Assembly: GCA_018372435.1 (NCBI GenBank)
Contig: JAHAJA010000014.1
Location: 30,467-94,466, forward strand
DNA length: 64,000 nucleotides
Source: Clostridiales bacterium
GTDB taxonomy: Bacteria > Bacillota > Clostridia > Lachnospirales > Lachnospiraceae
Reading direction: 5' to 3'
The position numbers and the translations under genes are program-made. The notes beneath the pieces are model-generated. The model did no database searches. It was not told where the DNA came from and was given only the letters and a program-made list of their open reading frames with translations. Each line of letters starts with the position of its first letter. Within the stretch, counting starts at the first letter, position 1. This document shows positions 1 to 8,033 of the stretch, piece after piece.

Positions 1-1250
1 TCTCCTGAAGCTTGAATTGCTAAAAGTAATCTTTGTGTTTCTTCATCTGATTCAAGGCAAGCAATAACTTGGTTATACACTACCTCGTTCTCCACATGTA
101 AACCAAGTACTGCAAGACAACCCGCCAAATATTTTGCATTCTCACACAATTCGTCAATTAACTGCTCAATTCCATCTCTACCTAGGTATTTAAGTGCTGC
201 CCATAATTCAATTCCTCTTGCTCGCCTAGACATCTCCACACCATATAACATTCCGTCTCTATGTTCACTGAATTGTAGATAAGACCCTTCTGCCTGCATC
301 GTACGAATCAACCCCGCTCTATCCTTGCAGAATGCAATTCCACAATCATATGGTATATTCAAAGTCTTATGAGCATCCGTTGTCCAAGAATCCGCCTTTT
401 CTATTCCTTTAACTAAGTTACCATACTTTTTCGAAGCTGCTGCCCACAATCCAAACGCCCCATCTATATGTACCCAAGCTCCAGCCTTATTAGCAAGAGC
501 ACATAACGAAGAAAAATCATCAAAAGCGCCTGTATTTACATGGCCTCCTTGTAGTACCAACAACGTATTAAAGTCCAATTCAGGTACTTCACTTACAAGT
601 ATTCTTCCTTGTTCATCTACAGGAACGAACTCAAAATTCTCCTTACCAAATCCAGCTAGTACCAACGTTTTAATCACTGACGAATGTGCTTCTTTACCTA
701 AAACTACACGTATAGGTTTTGCATTATATAAACCTTTTGTTACAACGTCATACCCTTGTCGATGTAATAATTCATTCCTTGCTGTTAACATTGCATAGAA
801 ATTAGCCATACTAGAACCACTGACAAAGGAAGCTGCAGTCCCTTGTGGTAGTCCCAGTAACGATACTAGCCAGTTTTCACATACTTCTTCTAATTTTGAG
901 ACAATTGGTGATGTTATATACATACCTGCATTCTGATCCCATACGTCCCCAAGTAAACGTGCGGCCTGGCTAACAGGTAAATTTCCTCCTAAAACAAACC
1001 CATAATAGCTTCCACTGGTGTGACGTACAGTAGCACTACTTCCATACTTGTGTAATAATTCTAAAACCATTGTAGGGTCCATTGATTTATCTGGTAAGTC
1101 TTCATTAAAATTCTCTAACTGCATCAATGCCTCTTTGTCTGGATAAACTTTAGCCTGGTCATCATTTTTAATATATTCTTTTGCATATTCCAACGCTTTA
1201 TCTAGCAACACATCGTTAGCCAATTCTTTTCTCATATTGTCTATTAGCAT
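1..1250 (-). CDS. PLP-dependent (group II) amino-acid decarboxylase, C-terminus cut by window edge
   Basis: Pyridoxal-phosphate enzyme of the aromatic-amino-acid/glutamate decarboxylase fold; it would remove the alpha-carboxyl of an amino acid to give an amine. About 416 residues are visible and the 3' end runs off the window. Family marks are the SGSSMAN stretch, HIDGAFG (cofactor-binding Asp), and DAHKTLN with the Schiff-base Lys at about residue 295. The start at 1250 is preceded by a GAGGAG ribosome site at good spacing. The substrate cannot be told from sequence; Tyr, Trp or another amino acid is possible. A sigma-A promoter lies upstream and a MocR regulator is divergent, so control by that regulator is inferred. 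Confidence 0.88.
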   Translation of the reverse strand, partial: MLIDNMRKELANDVLLDKALEYAKEYIKNDDQAKVYPDKEALMQLENFNEDLPDKSMDPTMVLELLHKYGSSATVRHTSGSYYGFVLGGNLPVSQAARLLGDVWDQNAGMYITSPIVSKLEEVCENWLVSLLGLPQGTAASFVSGSSMANFYAMLTARNELLHRQGYDVVTKGLYNAKPIRVVLGKEAHSSVIKTLVLAGFGKENFEFVPVDEQGRILVSEVPELDFNTLLVLQGGHVNTGAFDDFSSLCALANKAGAWVHIDGAFGLWAAASKKYGNLVKGIEKADSWTTDAHKTLNIPYDCGIAFCKDRAGLIRTMQAEGSYLQFSEHRDGMLYGVEMSRRARGIELWAALKYLGRDGIEQLIDELCENAKYLAGCLAVLGLHVENEVVYNQVIACLESDEETQRLLLAIQASG

Positions 1251-1304
1251 TCTATACTCCTCTCATCATGGATATAAAACAAAACTACATTCGAATGTAA
1301 GAGG

Positions 1305-1333
1305 ATTATACTTCTTAGCTATATTGAGGTCAA
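1305..1333 (-). promoter_or_regulatory. Sigma-A promoter of the decarboxylase
   Basis: On the minus strand TTGACC (1333-1328) and a perfect TATAAT (1310-1305) are separated by 17 bp, about 55 nt upstream of the decarboxylase start codon. The -35 box touches the large inverted repeat at 1333-1363. Confidence 0.75.
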
Positions 1334-1363
1334 TATAGGATTGTATGTATGACAATCCTATAT
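1333..1363. promoter_or_regulatory. 12-bp perfect inverted repeat, probable MocR operator
   Basis: ATATAGGATTGT (1333-1344) and its exact reverse complement ACAATCCTATAT (1352-1363) are separated by 7 bp. The repeat sits in the divergent region between the decarboxylase and the MocR gene and abuts the decarboxylase -35 box. This is a typical place for an activator, and MocR proteins often control the divergent gene. Binding by this regulator is inference. Confidence 0.65.
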
Positions 1364-1448
1364 AACACTCTTTCTTTTCTTATTGCTATTCTTCAGCTAT
1401 AATGTTAATATTTAGAAGAGATTACTTAAAAAATCGTGAGGTGATACT

Positions 1449-1484
1449 ATGCAAACAAAACCTAGTAGAACCAAGAATACATAG
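1449..1484 (+). CDS. Possible 11-residue leader peptide upstream of the MocR gene
   Basis: ATG at 1449 follows an AGGTGA ribosome site (1439-1444), and the frame reads MQTKPSRTKNT then TAG. The stop codon touches the base of the terminator stem at 1485-1512, the arrangement expected of a translation-coupled attenuator. A TATAAT lies at 1398-1403 but has no good -35 partner. The peptide has no run of one regulatory codon, so any signal it senses is unknown. It is too short to be sure it is translated. Confidence 0.35.
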   Translation: MQTKPSRTKNT

Positions 1485-1512
1485 GCTGTACACGAAAAGT
1501 GTACAGCTTTTT
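1485..1512 (+). terminator. Intrinsic terminator (attenuator) in the MocR leader
   Basis: A 9-bp perfect stem GCTGTACAC/GTGTACAGC with loop GAAAA is followed by five T. It lies between the small leader ORF and the MocR start at 1574, so transcription must pass it to reach the regulator gene. Confidence 0.7.
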
Positions 1513-1573
1513 CCAATCAAACTACAATCCTTACACATTAAATTGTTATAAATATAGTTCTGGGAGGCACATT

Positions 1574-2947
1574 ATGTGGAATCTGAAAGACTTAAACACG
1601 GATATGTCATTATACCTTGCTCTAGTAGATGCAATTGAACGTGACATTAATAATGGAATATTAAAACCTGGTGATAAACTCCCTACGCAACGGGAACTTG
1701 CTAGAATTGTTGGTGTCAATGTAACAACAGTTACAAGGGCATATAATGAAGCAGGGAAACGAGGTCTGCTAGCTGCCTCAGTAGGAAACGGTACATATAT
1801 CTCAAACGATCTTGGTATGCATTCTTCACTACTAGATGCGAGTTCCGATACTTCCTTGTCAGATTACTATAAAAGTATTGATATTGGTCTGGTAAAACCA
1901 CTTGAACACCTTGATCCAGATATCAGACCAATTATATCAGATGTTATGGCGCAGAATGGTTTCATGGAATACATGAGGTATACATCTCCCCAGGGACTTC
2001 TTAGCCATCGCGAAATAGCTGCAACTTGGATTAGCCGTTTTCATATTCATACAGACGCCGCACATGTCTTAATTACCAGTGGCATTAATCATGCACTAAC
2101 CTGTACCCTATCCGCGCTTTTTCAACCTGGTGATAAACTTGCTGTTGATCGTTATACCTATCCTGGAATGAAAGCAATCGCCAAACGCCTTGGACTTCAA
2201 TTAGAAGCTATTGATATGGATGAAGAAGGAATGTCACCTGCAAGTCTTGAGCAAGTATGTCATAGAACATCAATAAAGGGTGTCTATACCATGCCCTTTA
2301 TACAAAATCCAACTGGCGCTAGAAGAAGCGAGAAGCGTACACAACAACTACTTGCAATCATTAAGAAGTATAAGCTAATTTCAATTGAAGACGACATGTA
2401 TGGATATCTATTACCAGAAACACAAGTACCTCTAGCCGCTTATTACCCGGAGAGAAGTATCTTCTTATCTGGTATATCAAAAGTTTGCTATCCAGGTCTT
2501 CGAACTTCTTTTGTCGTAGCTCCTAATACGTTTCATAATCTCATTTGTCAGGCAATTATTGATACAGTATCCATGTCCCCTGCCATGAATGTGGCTATTA
2601 TCTGTAATTGTATTACTAACAATCGTATAGATAGCATTATAGAAAATAAGAGAGCTGAAATAGCTCTCCGTGCATCTATTCTGTATGAACTTATTAATAA
2701 GGACTTAATTACTTATTGTAAGGGTAACATGTTTGCTTGGATTATACTTCCTGTCTGCTGGACTCCTAAAACCCTTACTGAAGCATGTGCAAAACTAGGT
2801 GTTACAATTATGCCTGCTGATAAATTCGTTGTAGGAAGCCAAGCACCACTATCCCACATCCGTATCTCATTATCCGCAGCTGATTCGTCACTTACTTTCA
2901 AGAAGGGACTTAAGGTTCTTGCTGATCTCATTAATCAGGGACCTTAA
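1574..2947 (+). CDS. MocR-type GntR/aminotransferase-fold transcriptional regulator
   Basis: 457-residue regulator. An N-terminal GntR winged helix (about residues 12-78, with GDKLPTQRELA) is joined to a class-I aminotransferase fold that binds PLP; the Schiff-base Lys is in SGISK, about residue 303. MocR proteins sense PLP or amino-acid/amine ligands and regulate amine, vitamin B6 or antibiotic-resistance genes. The ATG at 1574 is chosen over an earlier in-frame codon because GGGAGG lies 6 nt before it and the GntR domain starts soon after. It is divergent from a PLP-dependent decarboxylase, its likeliest target. Its leader carries a possible attenuator. Confidence 0.9.
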   Translation: MWNLKDLNTDMSLYLALVDAIERDINNGILKPGDKLPTQRELARIVGVNVTTVTRAYNEAGKRGLLAASVGNGTYISNDLGMHSSLLDASSDTSLSDYYKSIDIGLVKPLEHLDPDIRPIISDVMAQNGFMEYMRYTSPQGLLSHREIAATWISRFHIHTDAAHVLITSGINHALTCTLSALFQPGDKLAVDRYTYPGMKAIAKRLGLQLEAIDMDEEGMSPASLEQVCHRTSIKGVYTMPFIQNPTGARRSEKRTQQLLAIIKKYKLISIEDDMYGYLLPETQVPLAAYYPERSIFLSGISKVCYPGLRTSFVVAPNTFHNLICQAIIDTVSMSPAMNVAIICNCITNNRIDSIIENKRAEIALRASILYELINKDLITYCKGNMFAWIILPVCWTPKTLTEACAKLGVTIMPADKFVVGSQAPLSHIRISLSAADSSLTFKKGLKVLADLINQGP

Positions 2948-3006
2948 TTTAAGATTCCATACGACCCCCTTATCAATGTAATTTGTTGAAAGCCATAGTA
3001 TACGTC

Positions 3007-4362
3007 CTACGCTTTGATCTTCGGTTCAAAATCCACCTTACGGAATAAGAACTTAGCATACAGGATAATTACAAAGTTACTGATAACCATGGCATACCAG
3101 ATACCACTTCGTCCTAAATCCGTTACATTCTTCATAAACAGAATTAAAGGAAGGCGGATTACCCATAGTCTTGCTGTCGCTATATAAAAAGAGTATTTGG
3201 TATTACCTGAACCATTAAACACTCCCATGAAGTTTTGGAATAATGACATTAATGGCTGCGTTAATAAAACCCAGAACATATACTCCATTGCAATCTGTAA
3301 TGTCTCACTGTCATTCGTTAGCAACCCTAATAAAAACTCACGACATGGATAGATAATTAGACCACCAATACAAGAAATTGCTACTGCAACATTTCTACTA
3401 ACACGATATGCATTCTTAGCTCGCTCCTTGTTCCTTGCCCCTATATTCTGTCCAACGAATGCCGCTAGTACAGAACCAAGAGCCGATACTGGTATTAATA
3501 ATAAGTTAGAGATTTTGTTTCCTAAGCTAAAAGCAGCAGCAACACGTTCTCCATATGCTAAGATAATAGCCTGCAATATCAAGAAACCAAGTGAACTGAA
3601 CGCTTGGCTTCCAGCTGATGGCATAGCTATTCCGACTAATTTCGATAAATTCTTTGGCTTAATACGTAAATCATTCAATGACAAATGTAATTCCTGACGT
3701 TTAGAAAACATTAGATATAGTGCAACTGGAACGATTGCCATCTGTCCAATTACAGTAGATAACCCTGCTCCGAAGATTCCCATATCATAAACCCGAATGA
3801 ATAATGCCGTTAAGATAATATTAAATATGATAGCTACTACCGATAGAAGAACTGGCGTAGTCGTATCCCCTCTAGCCTGTCTTGTCGCTTGAAAAGCAGT
3901 GAAGACGAATAAGAATGGCATCTCAAAAGAACGTGTCCTCATGTAGATCAAAGCTTGCTCATACACAGTTCCCTCTGCACCCATGAATTTAAGTACATTA
4001 GGTGCAATAGCATAGAGAATACCATTGAATATAACACCTATTCCTATACTTAAAATCAATAATAAAGCAATGTATTCTTTCGCTTTTTCCTCATCTTTCG
4101 CACCCAAATACTGACTAATTACTGCTACACCTGCTACCGCTAACCCAATACTTAACGCCATGAATATATTAAGTAACGGCCATGATATAGATATACCAGC
4201 TTGGGCTGAAACTGAATTTTCCATCTGCCCAATAAAATAGGTATCCACCAGATCATGTAGTGATTTTAAAACATTAGCGAGCATTACTGGAAGTGCGAGA
4301 TAGATAAATGCATTATATATATTCTTTTCTTCTAGTAGTAGATAAGTTCTATCCTTTTTCAT
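3007..4362 (-). CDS. MATE family multidrug/cation efflux transporter
   Basis: 451-residue polytopic membrane protein with two homologous halves of six helices each, typical of MATE antiporters that expel drugs or metabolites using Na+ or H+. Recognisable stretches are the N-terminal PVMLANVLKSLHDLVDTYF region and the helix with ATRQARGD around residues 160-170, which match the NorM/DinF-like bacterial group. The start at 4362 has an AGAGGTG ribosome site. The gene converges on the MocR gene with only about 60 bp between them, and stands alone. The substrate is not predictable. Confidence 0.88.
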   Translation of the reverse strand: MKKDRTYLLLEEKNIYNAFIYLALPVMLANVLKSLHDLVDTYFIGQMENSVSAQAGISISWPLLNIFMALSIGLAVAGVAVISQYLGAKDEEKAKEYIALLLILSIGIGVIFNGILYAIAPNVLKFMGAEGTVYEQALIYMRTRSFEMPFLFVFTAFQATRQARGDTTTPVLLSVVAIIFNIILTALFIRVYDMGIFGAGLSTVIGQMAIVPVALYLMFSKRQELHLSLNDLRIKPKNLSKLVGIAMPSAGSQAFSSLGFLILQAIILAYGERVAAAFSLGNKISNLLLIPVSALGSVLAAFVGQNIGARNKERAKNAYRVSRNVAVAISCIGGLIIYPCREFLLGLLTNDSETLQIAMEYMFWVLLTQPLMSLFQNFMGVFNGSGNTKYSFYIATARLWVIRLPLILFMKNVTDLGRSGIWYAMVISNFVIILYAKFLFRKVDFEPKIKA

Positions 4363-4816
4363 TTGTATTCACCTCTTAAATATTGATCGATTACTAATAA
4401 CCTGAATCAATTAGCTATCTCAAACCATTATTTCTATTATAGTACATTTAAGTTTTCTTATAAATGTCTTTTATTACATTAACACTCCTTATAAATGTTT
4501 TATGTTATACATATGAATGATCTGTTCAAGACAATGTAATTTATTTATTTAATACTGGTTAGGGTATCAAAATCCCCTTTTATATCTTGAATTGTCATTT
4601 GCACAATTTATATATCAATATTTGATGCAAAACATAGTTTATTCACAACCCGCTCTCGACCCGCTGAAGTTAATAATTTCATAAACAAAAAGACAATTTT
4701 CATTGATATATGCGTTTCTTAACTTAATATTTCGCATATAACATTATGAAAATTGTCTTTCTACTACCTACCATTATTCTAAATCGAATTAGTCTTAAGT
4801 GGTTAACTTATCGATA
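4363..4816. other. 454-bp intergenic region with a terminator hairpin
   Basis: No supported gene. AT-rich DNA that presumably carries the promoter of the MATE gene; the trhP-type terminator occupies 4689-4760. I saw no riboswitch-like architecture. Confidence 0.5.
4689..4760 (-). terminator. Terminator of the U32 peptidase-like gene, repeated-arm type
   Basis: A 15-bp perfect outer stem AAAGACAATTTTCAT/ATGAAAATTGTCTTT encloses a second 7-bp pairing (ATATGCG/CGCATAT). On the minus strand it is followed by TTTTTGTTT. The arm sequence resembles those next to both IS copies (26388-26402 and 63868-63882), suggesting a recurring terminator family in this genome. Confidence 0.75.
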
Positions 4817-6088
4817 TTATTGACAAGAGGTACAATTACAATCAGAACTTACGCCCTCTTCTTTTCTGCGTAGTATATCAAAATCATTTAACTGAATACC
4901 AAAATCAACATAGATTTGTTGTTTTGGATGTGGACAGCTATCCATATCTGTACCTTCTTCATCCATGATACGTCTAACCGTTGCCATAATGTTCTCTCCA
5001 TTCGGCTTCATGATTTCAATAGTATCTCCAACACTGAATTTATTTCTTTGTTCTAAGCCATACATACCTGCTTCATTCTTACCTTGAATAACTCCAAGAT
5101 ACGTATAATCCTTTACATAGGTATTGCTATCATAGATTTGAGTTTCACTTGTTGTTGGCCCGAAGAAGAATCCCGTAGTGTATTGACGATACGTACACTT
5201 CGCAATTTCCTCTTTGTAGTAAGGAATGTTTTTGCGATAAGTCTCTTCACTAATATAGTAATCATCGATGGCTTTACGATATGTTCTTGCTACCGTTGCT
5301 ACATAAAGTGCTGTTTTCATACGTCCTTCTACTTTAAGGCTGTCAATACCAGCTTCAATGATCTCTGGGATATGCTCGATCATACATAAGTCCTTAGAAT
5401 TGAAGATATACGTTCCTCTATCGTTTTCAAAGACTGGCATGTATTCACCTGGTCGAGTTTCCTCAACGATGTGGTACTTCCAACGGCAAGGGTGCGTACA
5501 TGCACCCAAATTAGCATCTCTTCCTGTGAAGTAATTGCTTAACAAACATCTTCCTGAATATGACATACACATGGCACCATGAATAAATGTCTCAATTTCA
5601 AGATCATCTGGAATGTTCTTACGAATCTCTGCGATTTCATTTAACGATAATTCTCTTGCAGACACTACTCTTTGAGCACCCATTCGCTTCCAGAATAGAT
5701 ATGTTCTATAGTTAACATTATTCGCTTGTGTACTAATGTGTAATTCCATATCTGGAATAACTTCTCTTGCTATATCAAAAACACCTGGATCAGATATAAT
5801 TAAAGCATCTGGATTAATTTCTTTCATCTCTTCAAAATACTCTGCAACACCTTCTAAGTCACGATTATGTGCAGTGATATTCGCTGTAACATATACTTTC
5901 TTCCCAAATTGGTGTGCATATTTAATACCTGCAATCATATCTTCTTTCGAGAAGTTTTTTGCCTTCGCACGAAGACCAAACATCTCACCACCAATATAAA
6001 CGGCATCTGCGCCATAATTTATAGCAACTTTTAACACTTCCAGGTTACTAGCTGGAATTAGTAATTCTGGTTTCTCTCTTTTGCTCAT
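4817..6088 (-). CDS. trhP: U32 peptidase-family protein, TrhP/YrrO-like tRNA U34 hydroxylation protein
   Basis: 423 residues, the same size as Bacillus YrrO. U32 family proteins were named as collagenases, but TrhP members are needed for prephenate-dependent 5-hydroxylation of wobble uridine in tRNA. The family block is clear: GAMCMSYSGRC about residues 170-180, and further cysteines in GACTHPCRWKY; the C-terminus adds a Cys-rich CNCTSC. These cysteines probably hold an Fe-S cluster. The next upstream gene is a TrmR-like methyltransferase that would methylate the ho5U product to mo5U, matching the yrrM-yrrO order in Bacillus. The tRNA role is inferred from family and neighbour. Confidence 0.8.
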   Translation of the reverse strand: MSKREKPELLIPASNLEVLKVAINYGADAVYIGGEMFGLRAKAKNFSKEDMIAGIKYAHQFGKKVYVTANITAHNRDLEGVAEYFEEMKEINPDALIISDPGVFDIAREVIPDMELHISTQANNVNYRTYLFWKRMGAQRVVSARELSLNEIAEIRKNIPDDLEIETFIHGAMCMSYSGRCLLSNYFTGRDANLGACTHPCRWKYHIVEETRPGEYMPVFENDRGTYIFNSKDLCMIEHIPEIIEAGIDSLKVEGRMKTALYVATVARTYRKAIDDYYISEETYRKNIPYYKEEIAKCTYRQYTTGFFFGPTTSETQIYDSNTYVKDYTYLGVIQGKNEAGMYGLEQRNKFSVGDTIEIMKPNGENIMATVRRIMDEEGTDMDSCPHPKQQIYVDFGIQLNDFDILRRKEEGVSSDCNCTSCQ

Positions 6089-6329
6089 TATTCTACTGTT
6101 CTCCTTTATTTATTTTACGTCTTTAATAATACATCTTTCTACACTTTTGTTTTTATTTAGTTTTACTTATTAAATCTATTTTCTATATTAAACTGACATT
6201 AAACACGAATCTGTTAGCTTATTCTCCAGATATATAAATATAGAACTTCTTATCTCAATAGCGTGTTTCGTGTATGGTTTTCAAAGTAAGAAGTATGCTC
6301 GACTACCTTAAAAGTTTCGCACACAAAAC

Positions 6330-6980
6330 CTAGATTCGTGTACTTAATGTAACTCCATCCCCAATTGGCAAAACAATCGTATCAAATTCTTTCATGTGTG
6401 TCAACTCATAAAGGTATTCTCTCATGCGGGAATGAATGGTACGATTTCTTCTAGTTACTCCATATCGAGACTGTACTATATCTCCATCTTGTAATACATT
6501 ATCCGATATTAGAGTTCCTCCAACAGGAAGCATCTTCATAATATCGGGCAAGAAATTAATGTATTGACCTTTTGCAGCGTCCATAAACATAAAATCGAAA
6601 GACTTACCCTCATCAGATAATTGCTTCAAGATATCTGCTGCGTCCCCTTCAAGTAATGTAATACGTTCTTCTTTGCCTGCATATACCATATTCTCTCTCG
6701 CCTTTACAATACGTTCAGGCATCTTCTCAATCGTCGTGATATGACAGTTCTCCGGCATATATTCACTCATCAATATAGAAGAGAAACCAACAGCTGCACC
6801 TACTTCTAATATGCTATCTGGTTTTAGGGAACGAAGCATAAAACGAAGTAGACTCTGCGTAGGCTTCTTGATAATTGGTACATAATCTGCGAGCGCTTGT
6901 TTTTCTATCACATTCAATTTTTCTGGCATCTCCCTCTCTAACGAGAAGATATATGCTGCAATTCTTTCATCTACTATCAT
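6330..6980 (-). CDS. trmR: SAM-dependent O-methyltransferase, TrmR-like (tRNA mo5U34)
   Basis: 216 residues, class-I methyltransferase of the COMT-like O-methyltransferase-3 family. Seen are the SAM-binding EVGAAVGFSSILM (about residues 76-88), the acidic TTIEK, and the metal-site stretch FMFMDAAKGQY followed by LISDNVLQDG. Bacillus TrmR (YrrM) methylates 5-hydroxyuridine at tRNA position 34. The order MltG-like, methyltransferase, U32 protein is the same as yrrL-yrrM-yrrO. AAGGAG precedes the start. A small-molecule catechol-type substrate is the alternative, judged less likely because of this context. Confidence 0.8.
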   Translation of the reverse strand: MIVDERIAAYIFSLEREMPEKLNVIEKQALADYVPIIKKPTQSLLRFMLRSLKPDSILEVGAAVGFSSILMSEYMPENCHITTIEKMPERIVKARENMVYAGKEERITLLEGDAADILKQLSDEGKSFDFMFMDAAKGQYINFLPDIMKMLPVGGTLISDNVLQDGDIVQSRYGVTRRNRTIHSRMREYLYELTHMKEFDTIVLPIGDGVTLSTRI

Positions 6981-7164
6981 GAGATTATACTCCTTATCTA
7001 TTTAAAAATCACGAAACTCTTTAGTGCTTATAGACCTAATATAAAACTCCAGTATACTAAGCACAGAGCAGAATTCCGTAATAACTCTTTGCTCACATTA
7101 CAAAGGAGTCATTACAGATCTATAACCTGTAACAACCCCTTTGGTATCAATCTTAATTTGTATT

Positions 7165-7653
7165 CTACTTTTTTGTACTTGAAGTATCTTTATCTGTACT
7201 CGTATCGCTCTTTTTTGTACTTGAACTGTTCTTTTCCTCTTCATCTTCATCTTTATCTAGGCTGTTTTTATAATTGGAAATGACATCTAATATCTCACCA
7301 TAAGTCATTGATGCATTTACTATATATTTACCTGTTTTGATATTTGATTGGAACAGTTTTGCTCGTAAATAGAACGAATACTTGTTGTCAATTACTCGAT
7401 TCATCTCTAATTTACTCGCGATACTCATTGTTGATTCACCCTTTTTAATGGTGATGGTAACATCTTTAACTTTTTCTCCTGCTTCCGCAGCTGCGACTTC
7501 ACCAAATACTTCATAAGCAAAATCAAACGCCACCCCACTATACTTAGTTATAAGCATAACTACGATAACATAAAAAAGAATATTTAATAATACGTGTATT
7601 ACAAAGCTTGATATTCCAAGTATTAGTTTCGATGTCTGTGATCTTGACTCCAT
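7165..7653 (-). CDS. MltG-like membrane protein lacking the transglycosylase catalytic domain
   Basis: 162 residues. A cytoplasmic N-terminus, one transmembrane segment (about 11-36), then a region like the N-terminal LysM-type subdomain of MltG/YceG: VTITIKKGESTMSIASKL and KTGKYIVNASMTYGEIL. The catalytic domain of about 200 residues with the active-site Glu, present in full MltG, is absent; a Ser/Thr/Lys/Asp-rich tail ends the protein. It sits where yrrL (mltG) sits in Bacillus. It may be a regulatory or decoy remnant of MltG rather than an enzyme. An AAGGGGG ribosome site supports the start. Confidence 0.75.
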   Translation of the reverse strand: MESRSQTSKLILGISSFVIHVLLNILFYVIVVMLITKYSGVAFDFAYEVFGEVAAAEAGEKVKDVTITIKKGESTMSIASKLEMNRVIDNKYSFYLRAKLFQSNIKTGKYIVNASMTYGEILDVISNYKNSLDKDEDEEEKNSSSTKKSDTSTDKDTSSTKK

Positions 7654-7674
7654 TGGTGAACCCCCTTTACCGTT

Positions 7675-8010
7675 TTATATGAAATCAACATTCAATTCAA
7701 TATTATCCCATATATAATGATTAATATCTCTTAATGTGGTATTAACTCTTTGTTCTGCTATTAGGAACTCTTGAACACTTGGAAGCATGAGGATATCTTT
7801 AAACTCTTCTCTAAGAGATTTGCATATACCTAATGAATTCTCTTCTTGATTAAGTTGTATCTGAAAACTTCTCATTCTAAATTCATTCAGGCGAGTTAAT
7901 AACTTCTCATTCTCTCCAATTTCACCGTATAGACGTCGATATTGATTATATTCGTTACTCTGCTTGATCGAATCAACCAAGTTTTTCATCTGATATTCTA
8001 TATCACTCAT
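7675..8010 (-). CDS. YlbF/YmcA family protein
   Basis: 111-residue, mostly helical protein of the YlbF family (DUF964). Bacillus relatives YlbF, YmcA and YaaT form a complex that works with RNase Y in mRNA maturation and influences sporulation and competence. Typical features are the long charged helix with YRRLYGEIGENEKLLTRL and the conserved centre followed by LPSVQEFLIAEQRVN. It lies 23 nt downstream of the RNase J gene, so both may act in RNA turnover; this link is inference from position. Confidence 0.75.
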   Translation of the reverse strand: MSDIEYQMKNLVDSIKQSNEYNQYRRLYGEIGENEKLLTRLNEFRMRSFQIQLNQEENSLGICKSLREEFKDILMLPSVQEFLIAEQRVNTTLRDINHYIWDNIELNVDFI

Positions 8011-8033
8011 TAAGATCCGCCTTTACTCAGTTC

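Noticed and set aside
4363..4688. Possible riboswitch upstream of the MATE gene
   Set aside because: I looked for a structured leader with an expression platform and found only AT-rich DNA without conserved motifs that I know.
7089..7283. A Tyr/Leu-rich plus-strand frame
   Set aside because: It overlaps the low-complexity 3' end of the MltG-like gene on the other strand and has no ribosome site.
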